This document shows, piece after piece, positions 1-9,388 of a stretch of DNA of 64,000 nucleotides. The DNA is from Petropleomorpha daqingensis (GTDB lineage Bacteria > Actinomycetota > Actinomycetes > Mycobacteriales > Geodermatophilaceae), in contig NZ_JACBZT010000001.1 of the NCBI RefSeq assembly GCF_013408985.1, positions 3,286,001 through 3,350,000 on the forward strand. The letters are read 5' to 3'. The translations under genes were made by a program, and so were the position numbers. Each line of letters opens with the position of its first letter. Positions within the stretch are counted from its first letter, which is position 1. Below the pieces are notes generated by a model. That model saw only the letters and a list, made by a program, of their open reading frames with translations. It made no database searches and was not told the DNA's origin.

Positions 1-1
1 G

Positions 2-469
2 CACGTGTACGGCTCCGTCGAGGCGCCGATCCGCATCGTCGAGTACGGCGACTTCGAGTGCCCCTACTGCCGGGCGGCCGCACCGGTGCTCAAGGAGCTG
101 GTCGACAGCTCCGCCGGCGTCGTGGCCCTCGTGTGGCGGCACTTCCCGCTGTTCACCGTGCACCCGTTCGCGCTCACCGCGGCGCTGGCGGCGGAGGCGG
201 CCGGGCCGCTGTTCTGGCAGATGCATGACGAGCTGTTCGCCAACCAGGACCGGCTCACCGACGCCGACCTGTCCGCCTACGCCGAGCGGATCGGCGCCGG
301 CCCCGTCTGCGGGCCGACGGCGCAGTCCTTCCGCGAGGCCGTGAAGGCCGACTACAAGTCCGGCGTCGCGCTCGGCGTCCGCGGCACGCCGACCCTGTTC
401 ATCAACGGCGACCGCTACACCGGCAAGGTCAAGCTGGGGGAGCTCCGGCTGGCGCTCGGCCTGCGCTGA
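2..469 (+). CDS. DsbA-family thioredoxin-fold protein (5' end outside the window)
   Basis: This is the C-terminal 155 residues of a DsbA/thioredoxin-fold protein. The active site reads ECPYC about 18 residues into the visible part, and the cis-proline loop appears as GTPTLFING near the C-terminus. Homologues usually begin with sequence like DHVxG before the APIxIVEYGDFECPYC strand. The reading frame is open to the window edge and the histidine codon at 2-4 fits that pattern, so the start probably lies upstream; a GTG at 5 is the only visible alternative. The family carries out periplasmic or extracytoplasmic thiol-disulfide exchange, but no signal peptide is visible because the 5' end is missing. 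It is convergent with nhaA, and the two stops abut. Some actinobacteria fuse NhaA to a DsbA domain (recalled); here the two are separate convergent genes. Confidence 0.85.
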   Translation, partial: HVYGSVEAPIRIVEYGDFECPYCRAAAPVLKELVDSSAGVVALVWRHFPLFTVHPFALTAALAAEAAGPLFWQMHDELFANQDRLTDADLSAYAERIGAGPVCGPTAQSFREAVKADYKSGVALGVRGTPTLFINGDRYTGKVKLGELRLALGLR

Positions 470-1864
470 TCAGGCCAGCGACGGGTCCTCCCACGGACCC
501 TCGGGCAGCTCGGGCAGCTCCTCGTCGTCGTCGATCGTGCACAGCGGCAGCCGCTCGCCGAGGTAGCGCAGCAGCAGCGAGCCGAGGACGGCGGCCAGCA
601 GCGACCCGGCGAGGACGCCGATCTTGGCGTCGCGGCGCAGCAGCTCGTCGGTGAACGCCAGGTCGGTGATGAACAGCGAGATGGTGAACCCGATGCCGGC
701 CAGCACCGCGCCGCCGATGAGGTGCCCGTAGCGGACCCGGCCGGGCAGGGCGCCCCAGCCCGAGCGCAGAGCGATGCCCGCGGCCACCGAGATGCCCACG
801 GCGTTGCCGACCAGCAGCGCGACGACGATGCCGATGGCGACGTTCGAGTGCAGGGCCGCATTCAGGGCGCCCCCGTCGAGCACGACCCCGGCGTTGGCCA
901 GCCCGAACAGGGGGACGACGACGAACGCGCTGACCGGGTGCAGCTCGTTCTGCAGCCGGTCGTTGGCCGGCACCGTGGCCCTGGCCGCCGCCGTCGCCAA
1001 CCGGGCGCGGGCCGGGTCGGCCCGGTCGATGAGGGCGCGGCCGTAGTAGCGCAACCGCTCGGCCTGCGCGTCCTCGACCGGCGCGGCCGGGACCAGCAGC
1101 CCGAGCAGCACACCGGCCAGCGTCGGGTGCACGCCGGAGGCGAAGACGGCGCCCCACAGGAGCAGCCCGACCAGCAGGTACGGGGCCAGCCGCCAGACGC
1201 CCAACCACCGCATCGCCAGCAGCACGACGACCAGGAGGCCGGTGACGACCAGCGCCGGGACCGACACCGACGGCGTGTAGAAGATCGCCATCACCGTGAT
1301 CGCGCCGATGTCGTCGACGATCGCCAGGGTCAGCAGGAACAGCCGCAGCTGATCGGGGCAGCGCGGGCCGAACAGCGCCAGGATCCCGATGAGGAACGCG
1401 GTGTCGGTGGACATCGGGATGCCCCAGCCGGCGGCGGCGGGGCCTTCGTGCACGAAGGCGACGTAGATCAGCGCGGGCAGCAGCAGCCCGCCGATCGCGC
1501 CGAGCGCCGGCACGATGACCGTGCGCCGGTTGCGCAGCTCGCCGACGGTGACCTCGCGGCTGATCTCCAGGCCGACGACCAGGAAGAAGATCGCCATCGC
1601 GGCGTCGTTGACGACGTGCCGCAGGTCCAGCGACATCGACCAGTCGCCGACGTGCAGGGCGACCTCGGTGGTCCAGAACGCCTCGTACCCATCGCCCAGG
1701 TTCGCCCAGACCAGCGCCGTGATCGCGGCCACCAGCAGCAGGCCCGCGCTGACCGCCTCGTTGGCGAGGAACCGGCCGAGGCTGGCCGAGCGGTACGGCA
1801 TCGGGACGCTGATCCGCAGCGCGGGTCCCGGACGGACCGGTGCCAGCGTCTGCTCACTGCTCAC
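470..1864 (-). CDS. nhaA: Na+/H+ antiporter NhaA
   Basis: This 464-residue protein has the NhaA family layout of about 12 membrane segments. It swaps external protons for cytoplasmic sodium to control pH and salt. Family-typical stretches include NDAAMAIFFLVVGLEI (helices II-IV), PMSTDTAFLIG (the PxATDxAF-like element) and LAIVDDIGAI, which holds the paired aspartates that bind the ion in NhaA. I chose the GTG at 1862-1864 because a GAGGGGGA ribosome-binding site sits about 8 nt upstream and the next residues (VSSEQTLAPV) are an ordinary short N-terminus. The open frame extends further upstream but without family similarity. It is convergent with the DsbA-fold gene. Function is well supported by the family; the physiological role here is inferred. 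Confidence 0.95.
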   Translation of the reverse strand: MSSEQTLAPVRPGPALRISVPMPYRSASLGRFLANEAVSAGLLLVAAITALVWANLGDGYEAFWTTEVALHVGDWSMSLDLRHVVNDAAMAIFFLVVGLEISREVTVGELRNRRTVIVPALGAIGGLLLPALIYVAFVHEGPAAAGWGIPMSTDTAFLIGILALFGPRCPDQLRLFLLTLAIVDDIGAITVMAIFYTPSVSVPALVVTGLLVVVLLAMRWLGVWRLAPYLLVGLLLWGAVFASGVHPTLAGVLLGLLVPAAPVEDAQAERLRYYGRALIDRADPARARLATAAARATVPANDRLQNELHPVSAFVVVPLFGLANAGVVLDGGALNAALHSNVAIGIVVALLVGNAVGISVAAGIALRSGWGALPGRVRYGHLIGGAVLAGIGFTISLFITDLAFTDELLRRDAKIGVLAGSLLAAVLGSLLLRYLGERLPLCTIDDDEELPELPEGPWEDPSLA

Positions 1865-1944
1865 GAACGTCCCCCTCGTCGATACCGGCGATGGTTGGCA
1901 AGTATCTGCCACACCGGCTCTGTTCCCGGCCCTGTTCCCGGCGG

Positions 1945-2406
1945 TCAGGCGGGCGGCGGCTGCAGCCCGTCCCACGACCAGCGGGGGATCGGCAGATCGG
2001 CCGGGACGACGGCGTCCCGAGAGCCGTAGGCGAGCACGTCGGCGACCGCCCACTCCATGTACGCCCGCAGCGTGCCACGGAACTCCGGGTCGGCGGGAAG
2101 TCCGGCGTCATCGGCGGCGGCGGCGAAGCACTCGACGAACCGGCGCCCGAGGTCGCTGATGTCGCCGTTGCCGGCGTGCATGCGCAGCAGCGAGCTCTGG
2201 TCGGAGCACTCCTCGGTGAAGCGCGGCGGGCCACCCATGACCTCGGCCCAGTAGGCGGCGAGGCGGCTCGCGTGCTCGGGGTTCAGGTAGTCGTGCGAGA
2301 AGGGGTGGTTCAGCTCCGGGTCGGCGAGGCAGCGGGCGTGGTGCGCCTCGGCCAGCCGGAGGAACGCCTGCTCGCCACCGGCGTACTCGAAGAGCGTCGG
2401 GCGCAT
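1945..2406 (-). CDS. Truncated-haemoglobin-like protein (group II type)
   Basis: This 153-residue protein has the 2/2 globin outline: FEYAGGEQAFLRLAEAHHAR at the start, an HPFSHDYLNPEHASRLAAYWAEVMGGP segment that matches the CD/E region, and LRMHAGNGDIS where the proximal F-helix histidine sits in truncated haemoglobins. I started it at the ATG at 2404-2406; longer in-frame extension has no similarity. It is a more divergent paralogue of the canonical GlbO at 14.0 kb, with a longer C-terminal tail (PRWSWDGLQPPPA). Such proteins bind oxygen or NO through haem, and actinobacteria often annotate this branch as oxidoreductase. The gene is followed by about 80 bp before nhaA on the same strand. 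Ligand and role cannot be read from sequence. Confidence 0.8.
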   Translation of the reverse strand: MRPTLFEYAGGEQAFLRLAEAHHARCLADPELNHPFSHDYLNPEHASRLAAYWAEVMGGPPRFTEECSDQSSLLRMHAGNGDISDLGRRFVECFAAAADDAGLPADPEFRGTLRAYMEWAVADVLAYGSRDAVVPADLPIPRWSWDGLQPPPA

Positions 2407-2459
2407 GGCGCGGAGTCTGGCAGGGCGCACGGGCGGTGGGCCAGGCGTGCCCTGCACGT

Positions 2460-2502
2460 GCGAGGGCGGTGGCACCGGGTCGCCCGGTGCCACCGCCCTC
2501 GC
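2460..2502 (-). terminator. Perfect 20-bp hairpin downstream of the DUF4333 gene
   Basis: Positions 2460-2479 and 2483-2502 are exact reverse complements around a TCG loop (GCGAGGGCGGTGGCACCGGG in the left arm). It lies 16 bp beyond the stop of the minus-strand DUF4333 gene and ahead of the globin gene, which suits a transcription terminator. There is no clear U-tract, which is common in high-GC actinobacteria. Confidence 0.75.
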
Positions 2503-2518
2503 GTCGGTGCGGGAGGGA

Positions 2519-3223
2519 TCAGCCCTCGTCGACCGACTCGATCGTGACGGTGCCGTCCTTGTCCACGCTGGCCGTGACGCCGATGCTCTGCGACGGGTCG
2601 TCGGCGTTGCTGACCGTGCAGGTGAGCGTCTCGCCGTTCGGGTCGACCAGGACGGTGCGGCCGCCGGCGTCGCAGGCGGTGTCGGCGTTGACCATCTCGT
2701 CGGAGGCCGCGGCCTCGACCTGCTGGCTGATGTTCTCCTCGACGTCGGACACCTTCACGACCTTGTTGTCGGTGGTGACCTGGATGTTGCCGTTGTCGTC
2801 GGTCTGCGTGACGGTGAACTTCACGTCCTGGCCGTCGACCGTGCCGGTGCAGGTGAACGTGCCGCCGTTCTTCGCCTCGACGTCGGCCGGGCAGCTGACG
2901 TCCTCGGGTGTGACGCCGAGCAGCTGCTCGCCGCTGTCGGCCACCGCGCGCTGGGCGTCGGCCTGGACGATGGTCTTGCTGCCGAACAGGAAGATCGCGC
3001 CGACCACGAGGCCGCCGATCACGATCACCGCCGCGATGAGCGAGCCGACGATCAGGCCGGTCTTCTTCTTTTGCGGCTGCTGGTAACCGAAGCCCTGCTG
3101 GCCGTAGGGGGCGCCGGGTCCGCCGAAGCCGGGCTGGCCGTAGCCGGGCTGCTGCCCGTACGGCTGCTGCCCGTAGGGCTGCTGGACGCCGGGCGGGGGC
3201 GGGGGAAAGGTCGACTGGGTCAT
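2519..3223 (-). CDS. Membrane-anchored protein with two DUF4333 domains
   Basis: This 234-residue protein has three parts. The first is a cytoplasmic Pro/Gln/Gly-rich tail of about 50 residues (repeats of PYGQQ). The second is one membrane segment at about 55-77 (KKKTGLIVGSLIAAVIVIGG...). The third is an outside region with two tandem DUF4333-like repeats, each with a pair of cysteines (VSCPADVEAK...FTCTGTV; ADTACDAGG...LTCTVSN). Such proteins are common in mycobacteria and related genera; their function is unknown and a cell-envelope location is inferred. The ATG at 3221-3223 is preceded by GGAGGACCCC, a strong ribosome-binding site, so the longer upstream frame is rejected. A perfect hairpin follows the stop. 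Confidence 0.85.
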   Translation of the reverse strand: MTQSTFPPPPPGVQQPYGQQPYGQQPGYGQPGFGGPGAPYGQQGFGYQQPQKKKTGLIVGSLIAAVIVIGGLVVGAIFLFGSKTIVQADAQRAVADSGEQLLGVTPEDVSCPADVEAKNGGTFTCTGTVDGQDVKFTVTQTDDNGNIQVTTDNKVVKVSDVEENISQQVEAAASDEMVNADTACDAGGRTVLVDPNGETLTCTVSNADDPSQSIGVTASVDKDGTVTIESVDEG

Positions 3224-3340
3224 GGGGTCCTCCTCCAAGGTGTGTGGCATCACCGTGGAGGAGGGCGCTTTCGGCGCACTTGATACGCGCTGGTGGTGCA
3301 CTTGCAACGCAGCTCGGAGCGGTGTTCGCGCTGGTGGGGG

Positions 3341-3413
3341 CGCGCCCGGCAGGATTCGAACCTGCGGCCAAGAGCTTAGAAGGCTCCTGCTCTATCCACT
3401 GAGCTACGGGCGC
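3341..3413 (-). tRNA. tRNA-Arg (anticodon UCU)
   Basis: Read on the minus strand, the sequence folds as a complete 73-nt cloverleaf. The acceptor stem is GCGCCCG pairing with CGGGCGC, the D-arm is GCTC...GAGC, the anticodon stem is GGAGC/GCTCT with loop CTTCTAA (anticodon TCT), and the T-arm is GCAGGTTCGAATCCTGC. CCA is not encoded. It sits between the DUF4333 gene and a methyltransferase gene. Confidence 0.95.
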
Positions 3414-3554
3414 TGGAAGCCCGATCATCGCATCCAGCCGCCGACGCCCGGCCTTCTCCGGAGCCACTCGGAACCCGGTTGTGACCTGACCTTGACCCGG
3501 TCGGGGAAGGCCGCGACGATGCCCCGCACGACGAGCGAGCGTCGGAGGTGGGCC

Positions 3555-4376
3555 GTGGCGCAGGCGTTCTCCCCGCCGGGCTCCTGGGCCGGTGGCGACC
3601 GGTACGAGGCCTACGTCGGCCGGTGGAGCCGCCCGGTGGCCCGCCGGTTCGTCGCCTGGCTCGCCGTGCCGGCGGGCGCCCGGTGGCTGGACGTCGGGTG
3701 CGGCACCGGGGCCCTCAGCGCGACCGTCCTGGCGGCGGCCGAGCCGTCGGCCGTGCTGGGCGTCGATCCCTCGCCGGACTTCGTCGCGCACGCCGCCGCG
3801 CACGTGACCGATCCCCGCGCCTCGTTCCGCGAGGGCAGCGCCCAAGCCCTCCCGGTGGACGACGCCGCCTTCGGCGCGGTGGTCTCCGGCCTGGTGCTCA
3901 ACTTCGTCCCCGACCCGGTCGCTGCGCTCGCCGAGATGCGCAGGGTCGCCCGCCCGGAGGGCGTCGTCGCCGGCTACGTCTGGGACTACGCCGAGGGCAT
4001 GCAGCTCATGCGGCACTTCTGGGACGCCGCGGCCGACCTCGACCCCGCCGTGCGCGGCCTGGACGAGGGCCTGCGGTTCCCGCTCTGCCGCCCGGAACCG
4101 CTGCGCGAGCTGTTCGCCGGCGCCGGCCTCGCGGACGTCGAGGTCGAGGAGATCGTCGTCCCCACGGTGTTCGCGGACTTCGACGACTACTGGACGCCGT
4201 TCCTCGGCGGCACCGGGCCGGCGCCGGCGTACGCGGCGCACCTGCCGGAGGCGGACCGCGTGGCCCTCCGGGAGCACCTGCGCAGCCGGTTGCCCGTCGA
4301 GCCCGACGGCTCGATCCACCTCACCGCGCGGGCCTGGGCGGTCCGCGGTCGCTGGTCGTCGCACGCCGCGAGTTGA
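3555..4376 (+). CDS. Class I SAM-dependent methyltransferase
   Basis: This 273-residue protein has the Methyltransf_11/UbiE-like core: motif I as WLDVGCGTGALS (about residue 40), an acidic residue in GVDPSPDF, and the post-motif SGLVLNFVPDP. The substrate cannot be told. I chose the GTG at 3555 because a GGAGG lies 6 nt upstream and the next residues (VAQAFSPPGSW) lead straight into the family N-terminus. An in-frame ATG at 3519 also has a purine-rich GGGAAGG upstream and would add 12 residues. The gene is monocistronic as seen, between the tRNA-Arg gene and ssb. Confidence 0.85.
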   Translation: MAQAFSPPGSWAGGDRYEAYVGRWSRPVARRFVAWLAVPAGARWLDVGCGTGALSATVLAAAEPSAVLGVDPSPDFVAHAAAHVTDPRASFREGSAQALPVDDAAFGAVVSGLVLNFVPDPVAALAEMRRVARPEGVVAGYVWDYAEGMQLMRHFWDAAADLDPAVRGLDEGLRFPLCRPEPLRELFAGAGLADVEVEEIVVPTVFADFDDYWTPFLGGTGPAPAYAAHLPEADRVALREHLRSRLPVEPDGSIHLTARAWAVRGRWSSHAAS

Positions 4377-4535
4377 CCCGACCGCGCCGCGGTGGCGCGG
4401 CTCGTCGTCCACAGGCGAGGGCCTCGTCCACAGATCCTCGCGAGGTCTGTCCGGACCGGCTGTCGGCTCCGCAGGGTTCTCGCTAGCCGGCACCGCGCCG
4501 GCCGCGCTCCGGCGCCGAACGAACGAGGACCCACC

Positions 4536-5036
4536 ATGGCGAAGGAAACCCTGATCACCGTCGTCGGCAACGTCGTCAAGCCGCCGCAGAAGAACCGGAC
4601 GGCCAGCGGCAGCGTCACCAAGTTCCGCGTGGCGTCGACCGCGCAGCGCTTCGACAAGGAGTCGCAGCGCTGGGTCGACAAGAAGCCGCTGTTCCTCGAT
4701 GTCGAGTGCTGGGGGGAGCTGGCCGGCAACGTCTCGCACACCGTCACCAAGGGGGACCCGGTCGTCGTCCACGGCGAGCTGTTCACCGACGAGTGGGAGA
4801 CCGACCAGGGCCGGCGCAGCAAGACGGTGATCAGGGCGGCGTCCGTCGCACCCGACCTCACCTGGGGCACCGCCGAGTTCCGCCGGACGGCGCGCAGCGG
4901 CGCCCCGGCCCAGCCCGAGGTCACCGACCCGGGCGAGTTGGGCGAAGACGTGCCCGCCGACGAGGACTATCCGGCGGGGTTGTCGGCGTTGTACGAGGTG
5001 GACTCCGCCACCGTCCCCGAACCGGCCCTGCACTGA
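4536..5036 (+). CDS. ssb: Single-stranded DNA-binding protein (SsbB-like paralogue)
   Basis: This 166-residue protein starts with an OB-fold SSB domain (MAKETLITVVGNVVKPP, VTKFRVASTAQRF, FLDVECWGELAGNV, KGDPVVVHGELFTDEWE) over about 110 residues. The tail is acidic (GELGEDVPADEDY) but ends in PEPALH rather than the D-D-D-I-P-F tip by which main SSBs recruit repair and replication proteins. This suggests the secondary SsbB type rather than the essential SsbA. It is followed about 100 bp later by ettA on the same strand, the order also found at M. tuberculosis Rv2478c-Rv2477c (recalled). Confidence 0.88.
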   Translation: MAKETLITVVGNVVKPPQKNRTASGSVTKFRVASTAQRFDKESQRWVDKKPLFLDVECWGELAGNVSHTVTKGDPVVVHGELFTDEWETDQGRRSKTVIRAASVAPDLTWGTAEFRRTARSGAPAQPEVTDPGELGEDVPADEDYPAGLSALYEVDSATVPEPALH

Positions 5037-5140
5037 GGCCGCGGGAACTGGGAGGATCGGAGGCGACACCGCAGGGAGGCGGGCCGGGAAACGTCCGGCC
5101 CGCTCCCGTTCGCGAGACAACGGAAGGCCTACGAAGCCCA

Positions 5141-6811
<1,671 letters not shown>

Positions 6812-6830
6812 TCGGCTGACCCCCGCGCAC

Positions 6831-6866
6831 GACGGCCGGCCGGAGCATGCGCTCCGGCCGGCCGTC
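6831..6866 (+). terminator. 16-bp GC-rich hairpin after ettA
   Basis: GACGGCCGGCCGGAGC at 6831-6846 is exactly complementary to 6851-6866 around an ATGC loop. It lies 20 bp after the ettA stop, which fits a transcription terminator. Confidence 0.75.
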
Positions 6867-6899
6867 GGCGTCTCCGGGGCCGGATGGCAGGCTCATCGG

Positions 6900-7391
6900 G
6901 TGCCCGAGCAGCAGTGGGAGCAGCGGCTGACCGCGCTCTGGACGACGCTGGACGATCGTCCCGAGGAGGAGTTCGTCGCCGCCGTCGACGAGCTGACCGC
7001 CGAGCTCCCGGACGACGACGCCGCCGGAGCCTTCGAGCGCGCGGCCGCCCGCGACTCCACCGGGCACTCCGACCTCGCCGTCCCGCTCTACCGGCAAGCG
7101 CTCGAGCGGGGACTGACCGGCGAGCGCCGGCGGCGCGCGGTGATCCAGCTGGCCAGTTCGCTGCGCAACACCGGCGACGTGGCCACCAGCGTCGAACTCC
7201 TCGAGGGCGAGCTGGCCCGCACCTCCGACGGGCTGGACGACGCCGTCCGCGCCTTCCTCGCCCTCGCGCTGGTCGACAGCGGCCGCGAGCGCGAGGCGGT
7301 GTCCCACGCGCTGATCGCCCTCGCCCCGCACCTGCCCCGCTACCAGCGCTCCACCGCGAACTACGCACGGGCGCTCGTCGAGGAGGAGTGA
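6900..7391 (+). CDS. Tetratricopeptide-repeat protein (small, helical)
   Basis: This 163-residue all-helical protein contains TPR-like repeats, seen in the spacing of A/L/G residues in DLAVPLYRQALERGLTG, QLASSLRNTGDVATSVELLE and AFLALALVDSGREREAVSHAL. It matches the 'tetratrico peptide repeat' (TPR_5-like) proteins of actinobacteria and probably acts as a protein-binding scaffold. The start is the GTG at 6900. The downstream thioesterase gene follows on the same strand after about 45 bp, so the two may be co-transcribed. No enzymatic motif is present. Confidence 0.75.
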   Translation: MPEQQWEQRLTALWTTLDDRPEEEFVAAVDELTAELPDDDAAGAFERAAARDSTGHSDLAVPLYRQALERGLTGERRRRAVIQLASSLRNTGDVATSVELLEGELARTSDGLDDAVRAFLALALVDSGREREAVSHALIALAPHLPRYQRSTANYARALVEEE

Positions 7392-7437
7392 GGGATCCCA
7401 CGGCCGGGCCTCCGGGCCCGTGCGGCAAGGTGGGCGC

Positions 7438-7854
7438 GTGCGGCACACGGTGCAGGTCCCGATGCGGTGGTCGGACATGGACGCGTACGGCCACGTGAAC
7501 AACGTGGTCTACCTGCAGTACTTCGAGATGGCGCGCGTCGATCTCTTCTTCGAGCGCGCCTCGCTCGAGGAGCGCACCGGCCTGCGCCGCGGCACGGTGG
7601 TCGCCGCCCACGACATCCAGTACAAGCTGCCCGTCGTCTACTCGCCGCGGCCGCTGGACGTGCAGATCTGGGTGTCCGAACTGCGCGCGGCCGTGTTCAC
7701 CTGCCACTACGAGGTGTACGACCACCAGCGGCTGGCCGTCACGGGCAGCACCAAGCTGGTCCCGTTCGACTTCTCGATCAATCGTCCGCGGCGGCTGACC
7801 CCCGACGAGAAGGAATTCCTCCTCCGCTGGACCGACGAGCCTGCGGGATCCTGA
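7438..7854 (+). CDS. Hotdog-fold acyl-CoA thioesterase
   Basis: This 138-residue protein is a 4-hydroxybenzoyl-CoA-thioesterase/YbgC-type hotdog enzyme. It carries the signature MRWSDMDAYGHVNNVVYLQYFE, whose aspartate, histidine and asparagine form the active site of the family, followed by the beta strands of the hotdog. It should hydrolyse acyl-CoA thioesters; chain specificity is unknown. I start it at the GTG at 7438; another GTG at 7420 would add six residues. Its last 77 bp overlap, in antisense, the 3' end of the AraC-type regulator. The M. tuberculosis counterpart in the same neighbourhood is Rv2475c (recalled). Confidence 0.88.
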   Translation: MRHTVQVPMRWSDMDAYGHVNNVVYLQYFEMARVDLFFERASLEERTGLRRGTVVAAHDIQYKLPVVYSPRPLDVQIWVSELRAAVFTCHYEVYDHQRLAVTGSTKLVPFDFSINRPRRLTPDEKEFLLRWTDEPAGS

Positions 7855-8887
7855 TCGGCCCGACCGCGACGTCGGCCCGCGGCGACGACCGCGTCGCATC
7901 GCGCCAGGCGGTCGGGCTGAGGTCGAACTGCTGACGGAACCAGCGCGAGAACGCGCTCGGTGCGGCGAACCCCAGCAGGAGCGAGATCTCGGTCAGCGAG
8001 AACCGGTCGATCGACAGGTAGTGCTCCGCCAGCCGGCCGCGCGTGCCGTGCACGACGCTCGAGAAGTTCTGCCCCTCGGCGGCGAGCTGCTGCTGGAGCA
8101 TGCGCGGACGCATGCCCAGGTGCCTGGCCACCTCCTCCAGCGAGCACCGTCCGAGGGGTAGCAGCAGCTCCACGACGCGGCTCGCCCCGGCCGACTGCGT
8201 GGCCTGCTCCGGGGGCAGGACGAGCGACAGCAGCAGCTGGCGGGTGTACGGACGGACGGAGGCGTCGGCGGTCACGACCAGCGCGTCGAGGTCGACCGAA
8301 TCCAGGATGAATCCGGTGAACTCGGCGCCGAAGTGCACGTTCGCGCCGAGGAGCCGGCGGAAGGTGCCCGGCTGGGCCGGTGCCTCGTGCGCGAAGTGCG
8401 CGGTCGTCGGCACCCAGGTGGGGCGGATCAGGATGCGGATGATGCCGACCAGGTTGCCGATGACCAGGTCCTGCACCTGACGGGTCGGCACCGCCTCACC
8501 GAACTCGAGCCGGATGTCCACCGTGGCCCAGCGGTCCTCCTCGGTGACCCGCAGGTGCAGCACCCCGGTGTAGGCGTGCGCGTACCGGCTGAGCAGGTCC
8601 AGCACCCCGCGCAGGTCGGGTTCCTCACGCAGGACGACGCTGAGCGGGCCCAGGCTGCCCAGCCCGCGCCGCTCGGACAGCCGGAGAGCGAAGTCGTCGC
8701 AGCCCGACTTCCGGGCGGAGAGCTCCAGCAGCCGCGCCATCGGGCCGGCCGGCACCCACCGGTCGGGGACGTCGAGGTCGGCGACGTCGAGGCCGACGCT
8801 CGCCATCAGCTGCGCCGGGTCCAGCCCCAAGGACCGGCACAGCTCGGCGTACCCGGTGAGCGAGGCGGTGCGGGCGAACTGGCGCAT
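7778..8887 (-). CDS. AraC-family transcriptional regulator (Arabinose_bd + HTH_18)
   Basis: This 369-residue regulator resembles OruR/ArgR-type AraC proteins. An N-terminal ligand-binding 'Arabinose_bd' domain spans about residues 15-200 (LCRSLGLDPAQLMASVGLD; LLSRYAHAYTGVL). A C-terminal double helix-turn-helix spans about 250-335 (SLEEVARHLGMRPRMLQQQL and LTEISLLLGFAAPSAFSRWF). The start is the ATG at 8885-8887, preceded by GAGAGGAC. The last 35 or so residues (after SPTAWRDATRSS) are low in structure and read across the 3' end of the thioesterase gene. It is divergent from the LuxR-HTH gene at 9032 with a shared 144-bp promoter region, so it may control that gene. Effector unknown. Confidence 0.88.
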   Translation of the reverse strand: MRQFARTASLTGYAELCRSLGLDPAQLMASVGLDVADLDVPDRWVPAGPMARLLELSARKSGCDDFALRLSERRGLGSLGPLSVVLREEPDLRGVLDLLSRYAHAYTGVLHLRVTEEDRWATVDIRLEFGEAVPTRQVQDLVIGNLVGIIRILIRPTWVPTTAHFAHEAPAQPGTFRRLLGANVHFGAEFTGFILDSVDLDALVVTADASVRPYTRQLLLSLVLPPEQATQSAGASRVVELLLPLGRCSLEEVARHLGMRPRMLQQQLAAEGQNFSSVVHGTRGRLAEHYLSIDRFSLTEISLLLGFAAPSAFSRWFRQQFDLSPTAWRDATRSSPRADVAVGPIRIPQARRSSGGGIPSRRGSAAADD

Positions 8888-8976
8888 CGGGGACCGTCCT
8901 CTCCCCCCGTGCGCGAAAAGGTAAGGGGAGCGACCCCATCCGTAAAGCGACTCCGGCCAGTACTCCCTAACGTCTC

Positions 8977-9007
8977 TTGACACGCGACCAAATACGGAAC
9001 CTACTGG
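8977..9007 (+). promoter_or_regulatory. Possible sigma-A-type promoter for the small LuxR-HTH gene
   Basis: A consensus -35 TTGACA occurs at 8977-8982 in the AraC/LuxR-HTH divergent region. The only downstream -10 candidate is TACTGG at 9002-9007, with a rather long 19-bp spacer, so this is a weak call. It lies 25-55 bp upstream of the ATG at 9032. Confidence 0.3.
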
Positions 9008-9031
9008 TTTAGCCACAGTGGGGGAGGGGCC

Positions 9032-9244
9032 ATGCACTCAGCCAACGGTGCGCCACACCTCAGCGACCGCGATGTCGAACTCCTCCGCCACCTGGCCGCC
9101 GGGAGGTCCACCTCCCAGATCGCGGCGGCGATGGAGATCTCCGGCAACACGGTCCGCACGCGCATCCACCGCGTCACGGCGAAGCTCGAGGTGGTCAGCA
9201 GGGTCGACGCCGTCCGGACGGCGGAGGCCCACGGCGTCCTCTGA
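9032..9244 (+). CDS. Stand-alone LuxR-type helix-turn-helix protein
   Basis: This 70-residue protein is almost nothing but a GerE/LuxR DNA-binding domain (LSDRDVELLRHLAAGRSTSQIA, ISGNTVRTRIHRVTAKLEV). It has no receiver or sensor domain. The ATG at 9032 follows the strong ribosome-binding sequence GGGGGAGGGG, so the short length looks real and not a truncation. It is divergent from the AraC regulator and may act as a DNA-binding partner or antagonist; targets are unknown. Confidence 0.8.
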   Translation: MHSANGAPHLSDRDVELLRHLAAGRSTSQIAAAMEISGNTVRTRIHRVTAKLEVVSRVDAVRTAEAHGVL

Positions 9245-9388
9245 TCGATCGTCATTCGAAAGGTCGACTGGCCGAACGGCCCTGGTCTGCCACACTGACC
9301 TCGCTCCGCCAGGTGACGACAGAGGGCTTCGGTCCGTGGTGCGCTCGCCTGGCGGAGCCTGTCCGCAGCGGGATGGCACCATCGCCCC

